Shown here piece by piece: positions 1-8,628 of a DNA stretch of 64,000 bases. Below the pieces are notes generated by a model, which saw only the letters and a list, made by a program, of their open reading frames with translations, was not told where the DNA came from and searched no databases. Within the stretch, counting starts at the first letter, position 1. Every line of letters begins with the position of its first letter. A program made the translations under genes and the position numbers. The stretch spans positions 1 through 64,000 of the forward strand of contig NZ_QRDW01000010.1 in NCBI RefSeq assembly GCF_003385955.1, read 5' to 3'. This stretch comes from Aestuariispira insulae (GTDB taxonomy: Bacteria; Pseudomonadota; Alphaproteobacteria; UBA8366; Aestuariispiraceae).

Positions 1-87
1 CATGCCCCCATACTGCTTGCAAACAACAACGTAACTGAGCAAAACTTTAACCGACGACTCTGCCTATAGCTGGAGGAACTCTGGGGC

Positions 88-438
88 TCAGGTCATTTTG
101 ACTAAACGATGTTTTCGTACGATGTCAGGCTCCGCGGCCCGATCGTCCATTTTGACTTCGTAATAAACTGAACCCGCACGATATTCGACCAAGACGTCCG
201 GTATGTAGTACCGGTTCTTCATTCCATCTCGATAATCGAGCCTCTCAGGCTGCACTTCGAAACAGATGACTTCCGGATCTAATTCTAGAAGTTTCAAGAA
301 ATCACGTTCTGGCTGCGATTCCCAAGGCAACGATTTTTTGCACTTAAAGCTATGAAAAAGGCCGTTAAATCGATTTCGCCCCCTATTGAGGACAGGTTCT
401 CTAACTCGCATTTCAACCTCCGTACAAAATTTGGACAA
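88..438 (-). CDS. TnsA-like endonuclease N-terminal domain protein, short or truncated
   Basis: The 116-residue product has the PD-(D/E)XK pattern of the TnsA N-terminal domain: an early Glu in SQPERDFL, then FEVQPERLDY, the catalytic Asp in YIPDVLVEY and the EVK motif near residue 95. In Tn7-like elements TnsA cuts the 5' ends of the transposon, working with TnsB. It starts with TTG behind an AGGTGG ribosome-binding site. Family members run on for roughly 80-130 more residues after EVK, whereas this one stops about 20 residues later. No clear continuation is visible in the 87 bases left before the window edge. It is therefore either truncated, frameshifted or a minimal nuclease. The domain call is fairly firm; activity is doubtful. 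Confidence 0.65.
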   Translation of the reverse strand: MSKFCTEVEMRVREPVLNRGRNRFNGLFHSFKCKKSLPWESQPERDFLKLLELDPEVICFEVQPERLDYRDGMKNRYYIPDVLVEYRAGSVYYEVKMDDRAAEPDIVRKHRLVKMT

Positions 439-714
439 AGGCCACCTGCTGCGAGAATCAATCTCGCCTCTTGCCTGGATAAGGAAATGGTGCTAGAGAG
501 GGTATTGCTAAATAGGCCTCTTTAGGCAGACATTGACCGTCCCGGCTTGCTGGTGGCGGTTTTTGTTTCTATTGCTCCTTTTCATTCACAATATGAAACA
601 AAGTAGAGCGAGCCTGGTTCACCGGCAAGTTCCCGCATTCATTTGATTTTGCAGGGGGCACCTCTTCGGATAAATGAGTTTTGTGCGACTTTTTTAACCT
701 AGTGCTTAAGCCAA
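439..714. other. AT-rich non-coding stretch upstream of the TnsA-like gene
   Basis: No open frame here looks like a protein. Composition is clearly more AT-rich than the rest of the window. It holds the TTG start context and presumably the promoter of the TnsA-like gene, but I cannot point to a convincing promoter or terminator. Confidence 0.5.
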
Positions 715-833
715 GCTAATATTTTCACCTATTTTGCTTATATTTTTTTTCATCGATTTTCATAGTCTGAAACTGGTTAAAAATTCCAATAGCAAGTGGC
801 TGCTTATATTTTCGCGATCTTGCTTATATTTTT
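715..833. repeat. AT-rich spaced repeats (GCTTATATTTT)
   Basis: Four copies of GCTWATATTTT start at 715 (GCTAATATTTT), 736, 802 and 822. They form two pairs with 21- and 20-bp internal spacing, i.e. two helical turns, so same-face protein binding is likely. They could be further transposase (TnsB-type) sites inside the element end, or operators for the TnsA-like gene. The motif differs from the GTTRTTTGCA pair nearer the tRNA, so the two sets should not be assumed to bind the same protein. Confidence 0.5.
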
Positions 834-950
834 CCGAGATAAATTTAACTATGAGATCACTCGGAAACTCGGATCAGGCCAAATAAATCTTGTCCGAATA
901 TTTTTTTTCGAAAAATGCACCAAACGCACAGAAAGTGCGATTCACTACAG

Positions 951-970
951 CGCGGTATTATAATACCGCG
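951..970. repeat. Perfect 20-bp palindrome
   Basis: The two arms CGCGGTATTA and TAATACCGCG are exact reverse complements with no loop. No T-run follows on either strand, so it is not a terminator. A dimeric regulator operator or recombinase site is the simplest reading. It sits in the non-coding DNA between the AT-rich repeats and the candidate element terminus. Confidence 0.6.
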
Positions 971-1018
971 AATCGGTGTGATGCTCGTTGCAAGTACGGA
1001 TCAAGTTTGTTTGGGTAA

Positions 1019-1109
1019 AGTCGAGTGCCAGAGACATATCCACATCACATTAGAAAACACTGATGCAAATAACTTTGGCCAGAATTGCAAACAACTGTGG
1101 CACTCGACA
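1019..1109. repeat. 91-bp unit bounded by an inverted repeat at the candidate terminus
   Basis: GTCGAGTGCCA at 1020-1030 is inverted as TGGCACTCGAC at 1098-1108. Extending both arms to 15 bases gives 13 matches. The outer arm begins TGT on the minus strand; the inner arm begins AGT. It may be a terminal repeat plus an internal inverted copy, or a very small inverted-repeat element on its own. Confidence 0.5.
1064..1095 (-). repeat. Two 10-bp direct repeats spaced 22 bp
   Basis: On the minus strand GTTGTTTGCA (1095-1086) is followed by GTTATTTGCA (1073-1064), exactly 22 bp apart and starting 14 bp from the TGT terminus. This spacing is what adjacent TnsB sites show in Tn7-family ends. A further exact copy of the 10-mer complement, TGCAAACAAC, lies at 18-27 inside or just past the TnsA-like gene and may be chance. 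Confidence 0.45.
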
Positions 1110-1116
1110 AGAGAAA

Positions 1117-1193
1117 TGGTGGGCCCGGCAGGAATCGAACCCGCGACCAATCCGTTATGAGCGGACCGCTCTAACCAACTGAGCTACAGGCCC
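1117..1193 (-). tRNA. tRNA with CAU anticodon (Ile-lysidine or elongator Met)
   Basis: The minus strand folds as a full cloverleaf: acceptor GGGCCTG pairs with CGGGCCC, D arm GCTC/GAGC, anticodon stem GTCCG/CGGAT with loop CTCATAA, T arm GCGGG/CCTGC. The CCA end is encoded at 1117-1119. The anticodon is CAU. The stem sequences resemble alphaproteobacterial tRNA-Ile(CAU), modified to lysidine, more than initiator Met; elongator Met is not excluded. Its 3' end faces the accessory DNA on the left. Confidence 0.9.
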
Positions 1194-1285
1194 CACCATG
1201 GACGGGCCAAGTGACCCGCCGCCATTTCCGATTTCTAGCCAAGGGGTCAGGATGTGGCAAGCGGAAAAGGATATGGCCGGCACCA

Positions 1286-3187
1286 TCATTCCGCAGCAGC
1301 CGGCATATAAACCACATTGTCAGCCTCATTGTTGGCCGCCCCCCCGCTTTCCATGCCGACCTTTGGCCTTGCCCCTTCCGGAGCGGCACCTTCGGTGCGG
1401 CTGGCCGCATGCAGGATCCCAAACAATTCTTCGCGCATCCCATTCAGTGCCTGCACAATCCCGCCCATCGCACCGGAAAGCTGGCCCGCCGCCTCGCCGG
1501 ATGTCTCGGCCGAACGCTGGATCGATTGATTGCTGCCCGCCACCTTCTCGGCATTTTCCGCAGAGCTTTTCACATGACCGGCAATTGAGCGTGAGGCCTT
1601 GATCTGGCTTTCGCAGGACCGGGTCAGCTCACCCATGGCGCCATTCACATCGGCGATTCTGTCGTCAATCGTCGCAATGGCCTTGGCCGCGCTTCCTGAA
1701 ACGGACCGGATAGCTTGGATTCGGTTGCTAATCTCCTGAGTTGAACGGGCGGTTTCCGCCGACAGCTTCTTCACTTCCTGGGCAACCACAGCGAAACCGG
1801 ACCCGGCCGACCCGGCGCGGGTGGCCTCAATGGTGGCATTCAGCGCCAATAGATTGGTCTGCCCGGCAATATCCTGGATGATCTGGACAATCTCTTCCAC
1901 CTGATCGGCGGCGCGCTGCAATTCCTCAACCGTTTTCTGCGAGGCCGCCACATCCCGGCTGGCGAGCCCGGTCAAATGGCGCTGTTGATCAACCGCCCGG
2001 CTCATCTGGTCGCCATTGCTGACCAGATTTTCGGAAAGCTGCAGGATCTTGGCGGCGGTTTCCGCATTGGCACCGGCCAGTTGACTGGCCTGATCCGCCT
2101 GGGCCTGGTTGTCATGGGCCAGACGGGTCAGACCGGCTGCCTTATCCGTCATATCATGGGCCCGGTTGGTCAGATCCTTCATGCTGGTCCGCATGCCGCG
2201 CTCAAGACTGTCGGCAACGGCGGTGAGCCTTTCTTCCACCCGGCGCTTGGTTTTCTCCCGCTCCGCATCCCGGCTGGCCCGCAGACGGTTCGCTTCTTTT
2301 TGGGCATCCTGGATCTGATGCAGACCGATCGCCAGGGCACCAATCTCGTCCTTGCGTTCCACCTCACGCAACGACACTTCTTTTTCCGCAGCAATATCCT
2401 TCAAGGCCTGCTTCAGACGCACAAGAGATCTGGTGATCAACATGCGCCCAACCATATAGGCCGCTGAGATCGCCACGAGAATCGCCAACAGGCCACTGCC
2501 CGCCACCAACGTCTTGACCCGTTCCACGAAATCATCCACCGCAGCATCCTTTTGCTTGATCTGGTCAAACTGGAACAAGATCTCCACCCGGCTGTTTTCC
2601 GCCGCCAGCGCCGCATCGGCCAGGCTGGATTTCAACGCACCAATCTTACGCACAATGGCGTCTGCGCCAGCATTGTCAGCGACGATCTTATCCACATCCG
2701 CCTGCAACTGATCCTGGGGGACGCCCTTGAACCGGTATTCCAGAACCACATTCTTAGGCTCACCATTCTCAAACAGACCAAATGAAACGGCACCGCTGCC
2801 GTCATATTCATCCACCACGAAACGGCCCGGTTTGCCGACGTCCCTGCGGACTTTACGCTTTTTATAGCGGGCAACAATGGCATCACGCCCCTCATGCTGA
2901 ACCGGTTTCGCACCCTTTTCCGCCGCCCAACTGCCAAGCGCGGCCACGGGGTTGACCTCCAACTGGTTCGGGATTGCAAGATATTGTTCTTGTAATGCAA
3001 ATACCTGTTCACGCAGGTCATGGTTGGTTTCCGCCAACATCTGGTTCCGGGCGTTCTCTTCATCCAGAACCTGATTGAGCAGGACAATATAACCGCCGAT
3101 CTGTCCGGCCATCACAACGGTCAGGACCAGAGCCAGAATCAGCACGAATTTCACATCAATTTTTTTACGCAGGGCACGAAGCATCAT
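1286..3187 (-). CDS. Methyl-accepting chemotaxis protein
   Basis: A 633-residue inner-membrane chemoreceptor that would control CheA through a cytoplasmic coiled-coil hairpin. It has a transmembrane segment near 13-36, a periplasmic region of about 195 residues with no recognised ligand domain, and a second membrane segment near 233-252. A HAMP region follows, then the signalling domain whose tip contains [17 protein letters not shown] around residues 440-460. There is no CheR/CheB docking pentapeptide at the C-terminus (it ends PAAAE). It starts at the first of two adjacent ATG codons. It stands alone, with no che genes nearby, so the ligand is unknown. Confidence 0.93.
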   Translation of the reverse strand: MMLRALRKKIDVKFVLILALVLTVVMAGQIGGYIVLLNQVLDEENARNQMLAETNHDLREQVFALQEQYLAIPNQLEVNPVAALGSWAAEKGAKPVQHEGRDAIVARYKKRKVRRDVGKPGRFVVDEYDGSGAVSFGLFENGEPKNVVLEYRFKGVPQDQLQADVDKIVADNAGADAIVRKIGALKSSLADAALAAENSRVEILFQFDQIKQKDAAVDDFVERVKTLVAGSGLLAILVAISAAYMVGRMLITRSLVRLKQALKDIAAEKEVSLREVERKDEIGALAIGLHQIQDAQKEANRLRASRDAEREKTKRRVEERLTAVADSLERGMRTSMKDLTNRAHDMTDKAAGLTRLAHDNQAQADQASQLAGANAETAAKILQLSENLVSNGDQMSRAVDQQRHLTGLASRDVAASQKTVEELQRAADQVEEIVQIIQDIAGQTNLLALNATIEATRAGSAGSGFAVVAQEVKKLSAETARSTQEISNRIQAIRSVSGSAAKAIATIDDRIADVNGAMGELTRSCESQIKASRSIAGHVKSSAENAEKVAGSNQSIQRSAETSGEAAGQLSGAMGGIVQALNGMREELFGILHAASRTEGAAPEGARPKVGMESGGAANNEADNVVYMPAAAE

Positions 3188-3304
3188 CGTTCAACTTTAT
3201 GCAGGGAGAGGGGCAGCCTTTTGAATTCCGGACCTTCCTAGGCCTGTTCCATGACTCTCCGGTTACATTTGCATAAAAATTGACACGATTTTGCCACAGA
3301 CAAG

Positions 3305-3332
3305 AAAAAACCCGCCATAAAGGCGGGTTTTC
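3305..3332 (-). terminator. Rho-independent terminator of rpoD
   Basis: Hairpin arms CCCGCC and GGCGGG with a 5-base loop. On the minus strand it is followed by a run of six T, about 55 bases past the rpoD stop. The plus-strand side also carries four T, so it may work both ways. Confidence 0.85.
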
Positions 3333-3383
3333 TCATTAGTTATCAGCAAGCTAACCTGTTGACTTATTTTTGCTGTCCAACGA

Positions 3384-5453
3384 TCAATAATCCAGGAAGC
3401 TGCGCAATTTGCGCGAACGGCTCGGATGTTTGAGCTTGCGCAGGGCTTTTGCTTCGATCTGACGGATACGCTCGCGGGTGACCGAGAATTGCTGACCGAC
3501 CTCTTCGAGTGTGTGGTCCGTATTCATGCCAATGCCGAAACGCATGCGTAGCACACGTTCCTCACGCGGGGTCAGGGATGCCAGAACCCGGGTGGTGGTT
3601 TCCCGCAAGTTGGACTGGATCGCCGCATCCGACGGCAGCAACGCATTCTTATCCTCGATGAAATCACCAAGGTGGCTATCTTCCTCATCCCCGATCGGGG
3701 TTTCAAGGGAGATCGGCTCTTTGGCGATCTTCAGGACCTTACGCACTTTTTCCAGCGGCATATGCAGCTTTTCGCCCAGTTCCTCCGGGGTCGGCTCCCG
3801 GCCGATCTCGTGCAGCATCTGGCGCGAGGTCCGGACCAGCTTGTTGATCGTCTCGATCATATGGACCGGAATACGAATGGTGCGGGCCTGATCGGCAATC
3901 GAGCGGGTGATCGCCTGACGGATCCACCAGGTGGCATAGGTGGAGAATTTATAACCGCGGCGATATTCGAACTTATCCACCGCCTTCATCAGGCCGATAT
4001 TGCCCTCCTGGATCAGATCCAGGAATTGCAGGCCACGGTTGGTGTATTTCTTGGCGATTGAAATCACCAGGCGCAGGTTCGCCTCAACCATTTCCTTCTT
4101 GGCCCGGCTGGCTTCACGCTCCCCCTGCTGAACCAGCTGATTGATCCGGCGGAATTCCGGCAGCGGCACGCCGGATTCGGCGACAATATCCCCGATCTGG
4201 CCGCGGATTTTTTCCGCATCCACACCATAGTTGGCAGCAAATTTCGCCCAAGGGTTGGATTTACTGGCCATATCTTCCAACCAGTTGGGATCCAATTCCC
4301 GGCCATAATAATGCTTAAGGAAATCCTCGCGCTTCACCCGGCATTTTGATGCCAAACGGAACAGCTTGCCTTCACAGGACGTCAGGTTCTTGTTGATGGT
4401 ATAGAGCTGCTCCACCAGATCTTCGATCCGGGCATTGTTGAGGCGCACACTGTCCATCAGCTCGATCAGTTCCCGGCGATGCTTTTCATAGGTGCGTTCT
4501 GTCGAACGGGAGGCCTCTTCCCCTTTTTGCAGGCTGACCATCCGCTTGTCCTGAGCCTTCTGCAGCTTGCCGTAGGTCGCGGCAATCTGTTCAAAGGTCT
4601 CAATCACGGAGGGTTTCAGCGCCTGTTCCATGGCGGCGAGAGACATATTATTCTCATCGCTATCACCATCTTCACCGCCTTCACCATTCTCGCCTTCCTC
4701 CCCCTCTTCACCGGAGGCAGCGCCTTCGGCACCGTCCTCGGCGGGCTTGGCTTCGGCAGGCTTGACTTCGACCTTTGGCTCTTCCTTAACCTTGGCGGCC
4801 TTGGCTTCCTCCACCTTGGCCTCTTCCTCCTGATCGGCTTCGTCGGCCAGGATGGTCTCTTCCTCATCCATATCCTCGGAATCCGGTCCGCTGGACATGG
4901 TGGCGTCAAGGTCAATCACGTCGCGCAGCAAGATGCGGCCTTCGACCAACTCATCATGCCAATGGGTGATCGCGCGCATGGTCAGCGGGCTTTCACACAG
5001 CGCGCCGATCATTTTCTCACGGCCGGCCTCGATCCGCTTGGCGATGGCAATCTCACCTTCACGGGACAAAAGCTCGACAGACCCCATTTCGCGCAGATAC
5101 ATCCGCACCGGGTCATCGGTGCGACCGACCTCTTCATCATTCAGATTACCGGAAGGACTGCTTTCCTCTTCCTCGTCGGAGGAATCGTCGGAACTGTCAT
5201 TGTCGCTTTCTTCATTATCGATAACATTGATGCCCATCTCGGAAAGAAGGGTCATCGTGTCTTCGATCTGATCCGTGGAAACCTGATCCTGCGGCAGGGC
5301 GGCATTCAGCTCATCAATCGAGATGAAGCCTCGCTCCTTGCCTTTGGCGATCAGCTTTTTCACCGCCGCCTTGGGATCTTCCAGTACCGGGTTGTCCCCG
5401 CTCTGGTCTTCGGTTTTCTTGGATTCCTTCGCTTCAGCTTGTTTGGTGGACAT
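3384..5453 (-). CDS. rpoD: RNA polymerase sigma factor RpoD (sigma-70)
   Basis: The 689-residue primary sigma factor directs RNA polymerase to housekeeping promoters. Region 1.1 covers about 25-80 and region 1.2 starts at [13 protein letters not shown] near 112. The region 2 block [20 protein letters not shown] recognises the -10 element, and region 4.2 lies in the last 45 residues with [17 protein letters not shown]. Two acidic, low-complexity stretches stand out: 80-100, and a long Glu/Gly/Ala/Lys-rich insert at about 189-270 in the non-conserved region between 1.2 and 2.1. ATG start. It follows dnaG at a distance of 489 bp, as in the macromolecular-synthesis arrangement. Confidence 0.98.
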   Translation of the reverse strand: MSTKQAEAKESKKTEDQSGDNPVLEDPKAAVKKLIAKGKERGFISIDELNAALPQDQVSTDQIEDTMTLLSEMGINVIDNEESDNDSSDDSSDEEEESSPSGNLNDEEVGRTDDPVRMYLREMGSVELLSREGEIAIAKRIEAGREKMIGALCESPLTMRAITHWHDELVEGRILLRDVIDLDATMSSGPDSEDMDEEETILADEADQEEEAKVEEAKAAKVKEEPKVEVKPAEAKPAEDGAEGAASGEEGEEGENGEGGEDGDSDENNMSLAAMEQALKPSVIETFEQIAATYGKLQKAQDKRMVSLQKGEEASRSTERTYEKHRRELIELMDSVRLNNARIEDLVEQLYTINKNLTSCEGKLFRLASKCRVKREDFLKHYYGRELDPNWLEDMASKSNPWAKFAANYGVDAEKIRGQIGDIVAESGVPLPEFRRINQLVQQGEREASRAKKEMVEANLRLVISIAKKYTNRGLQFLDLIQEGNIGLMKAVDKFEYRRGYKFSTYATWWIRQAITRSIADQARTIRIPVHMIETINKLVRTSRQMLHEIGREPTPEELGEKLHMPLEKVRKVLKIAKEPISLETPIGDEEDSHLGDFIEDKNALLPSDAAIQSNLRETTTRVLASLTPREERVLRMRFGIGMNTDHTLEEVGQQFSVTRERIRQIEAKALRKLKHPSRSRKLRSFLDY

Positions 5454-5942
5454 TAAGCCAGCATCCTCAAGTCATGCAAACATGCGGCACGGGCCTCCCG
5501 GCTCAACCGCATTTAATTCTTCAATTCCTTCCCGGCCGCCAGGTGCAGGCCGGTGCCGGAAACCACATCCAACCGATTGAGTCCCGGACCCGGCCTCTGC
5601 AGCGGCTATTCGGGTCCTGCCAACGGTTGTCGCCTGTCGCTTCCAATCGCCCCGTCTCTGATTGCCCGCTCACCCATCAAGGTTCAGGAGCGGTCAATCC
5701 AATCCAGTGCAATGCGCGTCTCCGCAATCGCGGTCACCGGTCCGGCCTCTCTGGCAAGTATCATGACTTGCGGGCTCTGAACCGCTTTCATTTCGCGCGC
5801 TTTCACCATGGAATGAGAAATGGGATTTCACGATCTCGGCGTCAAGGGTTTCCTCATAAGAAACCATCTTTTGGCGAGCAGAGGGAATTTTGTCAAGGTT
5901 TCGATTGGATTTCACAGGAAAGAAGATGGCAAACCACCGGCC
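5454..5942. other. dnaG-rpoD intergenic region
   Basis: This 489-bp stretch contains no open frame with protein-like content on either strand. It is the expected place for rpoD promoters downstream of dnaG, but I see no clear -35/-10 pair or terminator. GC-rich imperfect dyads such as GACCCG near 5587 with CGGGTC near 5610 are present and of uncertain meaning. Confidence 0.5.
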
Positions 5943-7808
5943 TTAATCAAAACTTCGTTCATCTTCGATCCGGCGCAGTGCATCGATTGCCCGCAAAATC
6001 CGCTCCTCACGATCCTGGTTCTTTTCACTCAACCCGGATTTCACCTCCTGCTCCAGGCTGGCCGATGCGTGGGTCCGGTTGAAGATATCGTCCAGAATGT
6101 CGCGCGCATGGCCAAAAGACCGGTCACGCCCCAAACCATAGGTATGAAGCTGCATCGTCGCAAACAGCTTGGCGGTGATTTCCGCGCATTCCCCGTTTCT
6201 GAGCACATTCATCACGGCTTCCGAACTTGGATCCTCGAGAGTTGCATAGGCCCGCAAGATCGTCTGGAATACCCGTTGCAGATCCGGTGCAAACGGGATC
6301 GCCCCCACCTGCTCCTCGAATTCATCCAGAAGATTGGGATGAAATCCAAGGCAGGCCAGAATGGTTTTTTGCTGCATCACCCCAAAGACATTGCCACCGG
6401 TATTTTTTTTCAACACCTGGCCGCGCAATTCCTGGCTATGGGGCGCTGATCCCTCGATCCGGCGATAGGGCTTGGAAAAACGCCTCTGGGGAGCATAACC
6501 GCCGGCCTTCCCGGCGCCGCCATTCCTTTGCTCGCGCATCAGTTGCCAGATCCGGTCGCCAAAGGCCCGGCGATAATATTTCGCCACCACCTCGTCCGGG
6601 ATGGCATCGGCAATCTCGTTAAGACGCACTTCAAGATCCGCGCGCTGCTCCGGCGTGGTCACCGGCTTGGCCCGGCTTTCCCGCTCCCACAGGAATTGGT
6701 CCATAGGCTTGGCACTGTCCATGACCGCCTCAAAGGCTCCGCGCCCCTCGCTTTGGACCAGGCTGTCCGGATCCTGCCCCTCGGGCAGGAAGACAAATTT
6801 CATGGACCGGCCCGCGCCCAGCATCGGTATCGCGCGATCCGCCGCCTTGGCCGCGGCACGGCGGCCCGCCTCATCGCCATCAAAACAGAGATAGGGCAGC
6901 TGATCCATCTGCCAGAGCGCCGTAATCTGGTCTTCGGTCAGGGCGGTCCCAAGAGGGGCAACGCCGCCTTCCAGGCCGGCCTGGGAGAGTGCAATCACAT
7001 CCATATAGCCTTCCGCCACGATCAGGGGCTGTCGGTCATGGGTCGCCTGCCTGGCCTCGGCAAGATTATAAAGGGTGCGTCCCTTGTCAAAGAGCGGCGT
7101 ATCCGGCGAGTTGATATATTTCCCCACCCCGGCCGCCTTGGCATCGCCCATAAAGCGTCCGCCAAAGGCAATGATACGGCCACGCCGGTCGGCAATGGGA
7201 AACAGCACACGGTCGCGGAAAAAGGCATAAGGCGCCCGGCCATCCCGGCCCTGGCGAAACAGCCCGGCCTCGATCAACAGTTTCTGCTCCACCTCCTGGC
7301 CGGTCAGCTCGCGCATCAGGGCACTGCCATCGGCAGGTGCAAAGCCCAAGCGGAAGCGGGCGATGGTTTCATCGGTCAGACCACGCCCTTTGAGATATTC
7401 CAGTGCCTCCGCCCCGGCGGAGGACCGGAGCGCACGCTGATAATGCTGGCAGGCAATTTCCATCACCTCATAGAGGCTATGGCGTTTTTTCTCCCGCGCT
7501 GCCTGTTCCGGGCTGGCTTTTGGCACTTCCAAGCCGGCCTGGTTTGCCAGTTGCTCCACCGCCTCGGGAAAACTCAGGCCCGATGTCTTGATCAGGAAGG
7601 TGAAAATATCGCCATGCTCACCAGTGGCGAAGCAATGATAAAAGCCTTTTTGATCATTGACGGTAAAGCTGGGCGTCTTTTCCGTCTTGAAGGGGCTCAA
7701 ACCTACATATTCATTGCCCCGCCGGGTCAGTTTGACCTTTTGCGAGACAATTTCGGAGACGCGGATACGCGCCCGAACCTCATCCAAAAATCCATGCGGA
7801 TATGCCAT
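5943..7808 (-). CDS. dnaG: DNA primase DnaG with altered zinc-binding residues
   Basis: The 621-residue primase makes RNA primers at the replication fork. The N-terminal CHC2-type domain is recognisable (SPFKTEKTPSFTV and KGFYHCFATGEHG, residues 38-66). However, three of four usual zinc ligands are replaced: Ser38 for Cys, Lys41 for His and Thr62 for Cys, leaving Cys59. The catalytic core and TOPRIM domain are intact, with EGYMD and DGDEAGRRAA around 265-325. The C-terminal helicase-binding part is divergent, as is normal. The gene lies between the YqeY-like gene and rpoD, all on the minus strand. ATG start. Confidence 0.96.
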   Translation of the reverse strand: MAYPHGFLDEVRARIRVSEIVSQKVKLTRRGNEYVGLSPFKTEKTPSFTVNDQKGFYHCFATGEHGDIFTFLIKTSGLSFPEAVEQLANQAGLEVPKASPEQAAREKKRHSLYEVMEIACQHYQRALRSSAGAEALEYLKGRGLTDETIARFRLGFAPADGSALMRELTGQEVEQKLLIEAGLFRQGRDGRAPYAFFRDRVLFPIADRRGRIIAFGGRFMGDAKAAGVGKYINSPDTPLFDKGRTLYNLAEARQATHDRQPLIVAEGYMDVIALSQAGLEGGVAPLGTALTEDQITALWQMDQLPYLCFDGDEAGRRAAAKAADRAIPMLGAGRSMKFVFLPEGQDPDSLVQSEGRGAFEAVMDSAKPMDQFLWERESRAKPVTTPEQRADLEVRLNEIADAIPDEVVAKYYRRAFGDRIWQLMREQRNGGAGKAGGYAPQRRFSKPYRRIEGSAPHSQELRGQVLKKNTGGNVFGVMQQKTILACLGFHPNLLDEFEEQVGAIPFAPDLQRVFQTILRAYATLEDPSSEAVMNVLRNGECAEITAKLFATMQLHTYGLGRDRSFGHARDILDDIFNRTHASASLEQEVKSGLSEKNQDREERILRAIDALRRIEDERSFD

Positions 7809-7888
7809 GACGGAAACTTAACATAAAAACACTGGCGACAATTCACTATATCCCCGGCAAAGGGCCTGTCCAGTGCTCAGATAAAACG

Positions 7889-7911
7889 ATCCCCGGGTCA
7901 GGCCCGGGGAT
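7889..7911. repeat. REP-like palindrome, copy 1
   Basis: Nine-base arms ATCCCCGGG and CCCGGGGAT around a 5-base loop. A near-identical copy lies at 31783-31805, 21 of 23 bases the same. On the minus strand it lies about 60 bases past the YqeY-like stop and is followed by CGTTTTATC, so it could also help end transcription. Confidence 0.65.
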
Positions 7912-7970
7912 ATCAACATCTATACAGCGCTGATCATCATGCCGGATCCGTTCCGGCAATCCGCAAAATG

Positions 7971-8423
7971 TCAGCTCAGCTTCTGCTTCACCAGGCCCGA
8001 CGCCGTGCCAAAATTCATCTGGCCCGCATAGCGGGTGCGCATCTCACTCATGACCCGGCCCATATCCTTGAGGCCCTCGGCGCCCAACTCGGCGATCATC
8101 TCGTCAACCTTGTCAGCAACCTCATCATCGGAAAGCTGCTTGGGCAGGAAACGTTCGATCACATCAATTTCCCGCTGTTCGGATTCGGCCAGCTCAAGAC
8201 GGCCGCCCTGCTCATACATATTGATGCTTTCCCGGCGCTGCTTGACCATGGTCTGCAGCATCATCAGGATTTCCTCTTCCCCGATACCTTCGGCCTGACC
8301 CTTGGAACGCGCGGCAATATCGCGGTCTTTCAAAGCCGCCAGAATCAGACGCAGCGTGGCCAGGGACGCGGTGTCCTTCGCCTTCATTGCCTCTTTCAGC
8401 GCCTTGTTCAGCTCTTCGCGCAC
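7971..8423 (-). CDS. GatB/YqeY domain protein
   Basis: The 150-residue product matches the YqeY family along its whole length (start LNKALKEAMKAKD; conserved ERFLPKQLSDDE and KDMGRVMSEM blocks; C-terminal helices resembling the GatB tail). The family is thought to bind tRNA or assist tRNA-dependent amidation, but its exact role is unsettled. The start is GTG, 5 bases behind a strong GGGAGG site. It is first in the yqeY-dnaG-rpoD order and divergent from carA, a layout common in alphaproteobacteria. Confidence 0.92.
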   Translation of the reverse strand: MREELNKALKEAMKAKDTASLATLRLILAALKDRDIAARSKGQAEGIGEEEILMMLQTMVKQRRESINMYEQGGRLELAESEQREIDVIERFLPKQLSDDEVADKVDEMIAELGAEGLKDMGRVMSEMRTRYAGQMNFGTASGLVKQKLS

Positions 8424-8628
8424 GGTAGCCTCCCTAAAGAAAATTGCAATCAGACCGGGTACCGATTCCGGCCAATCCGGGGACGTTATATAAAATTGCA
8501 GAGAAACGCAACCTTCATATTTTTGCTAAGTGATTGAATATAAACAATTAATTAATTTGAATGATTCTTGACGGATCGCCTCTCTTCCTTTAAAAACCGG
8601 CAAAATCATATGCGAGGATCGCAGTTCC
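8424..8628. promoter_or_regulatory. Divergent promoter region between yqeY-like gene and carA
   Basis: A 205-bp AT-richer gap between two divergent genes, so it must carry both promoters. I see no convincing PyrR/ArgR-type operator or leader peptide; the carA ribosome-binding site is GAGG at 8614-8617. Confidence 0.4.

Larger units (their letters stand above)
1..1109 (-). mobile_element. Putative right end of a Tn7-like element next to a tRNA gene
   Basis: Seen: a TnsA-like gene (88-438) reads away from the tRNA. On the minus strand a sequence starting TGTCGAGTGCC begins at 1109. Inside it lie two copies of GTTRTTTGCA spaced 22 bp (1086-1095 and 1064-1073). The tRNA 3' end is 7 bp outside. 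Known: Tn7-like elements end in TGT/ACA, carry TnsB sites repeated about every 20-22 bp, have tnsA nearest the right end, make 5-bp target duplications, and some insert beside tRNA genes. Inferred: the boundary is 1109 and the target duplication would be 1110-1114. The rest of the element and the other end are outside the window, so this is a hypothesis; a solitary or decayed remnant is possible. Confidence 0.42.

Noticed and set aside
715-833. CRISPR-like repeat array
   Set aside because: Only four 11-bp units with unequal spacing and no unique spacers of constant length.
915-1160. 81-codon open frame running into the tRNA
   Set aside because: The C-terminal GPAGIEPATNPL is the well-known false translation of an antisense tRNA.
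1286-1320. tRNA-linked integrase site at the MCP side
   Set aside because: No integrase gene and no second copy of the tRNA 3' end is visible on that side.
4479-5456. Long open frame antisense to rpoD (325 codons)
   Set aside because: It lies wholly opposite a certain gene, in GC-rich DNA that opens antisense frames, and the text is Leu/Phe/Gly-rich without any domain.
5694-5915. 73-codon frame in the dnaG-rpoD gap
   Set aside because: No ribosome site, no homology, composition like random GC-rich DNA.
6528-7826. 432-codon open frame antisense to dnaG
   Set aside because: Shadow of dnaG; no motif, no ribosome site, and His/Gln-rich composition typical of antisense GC-rich frames.
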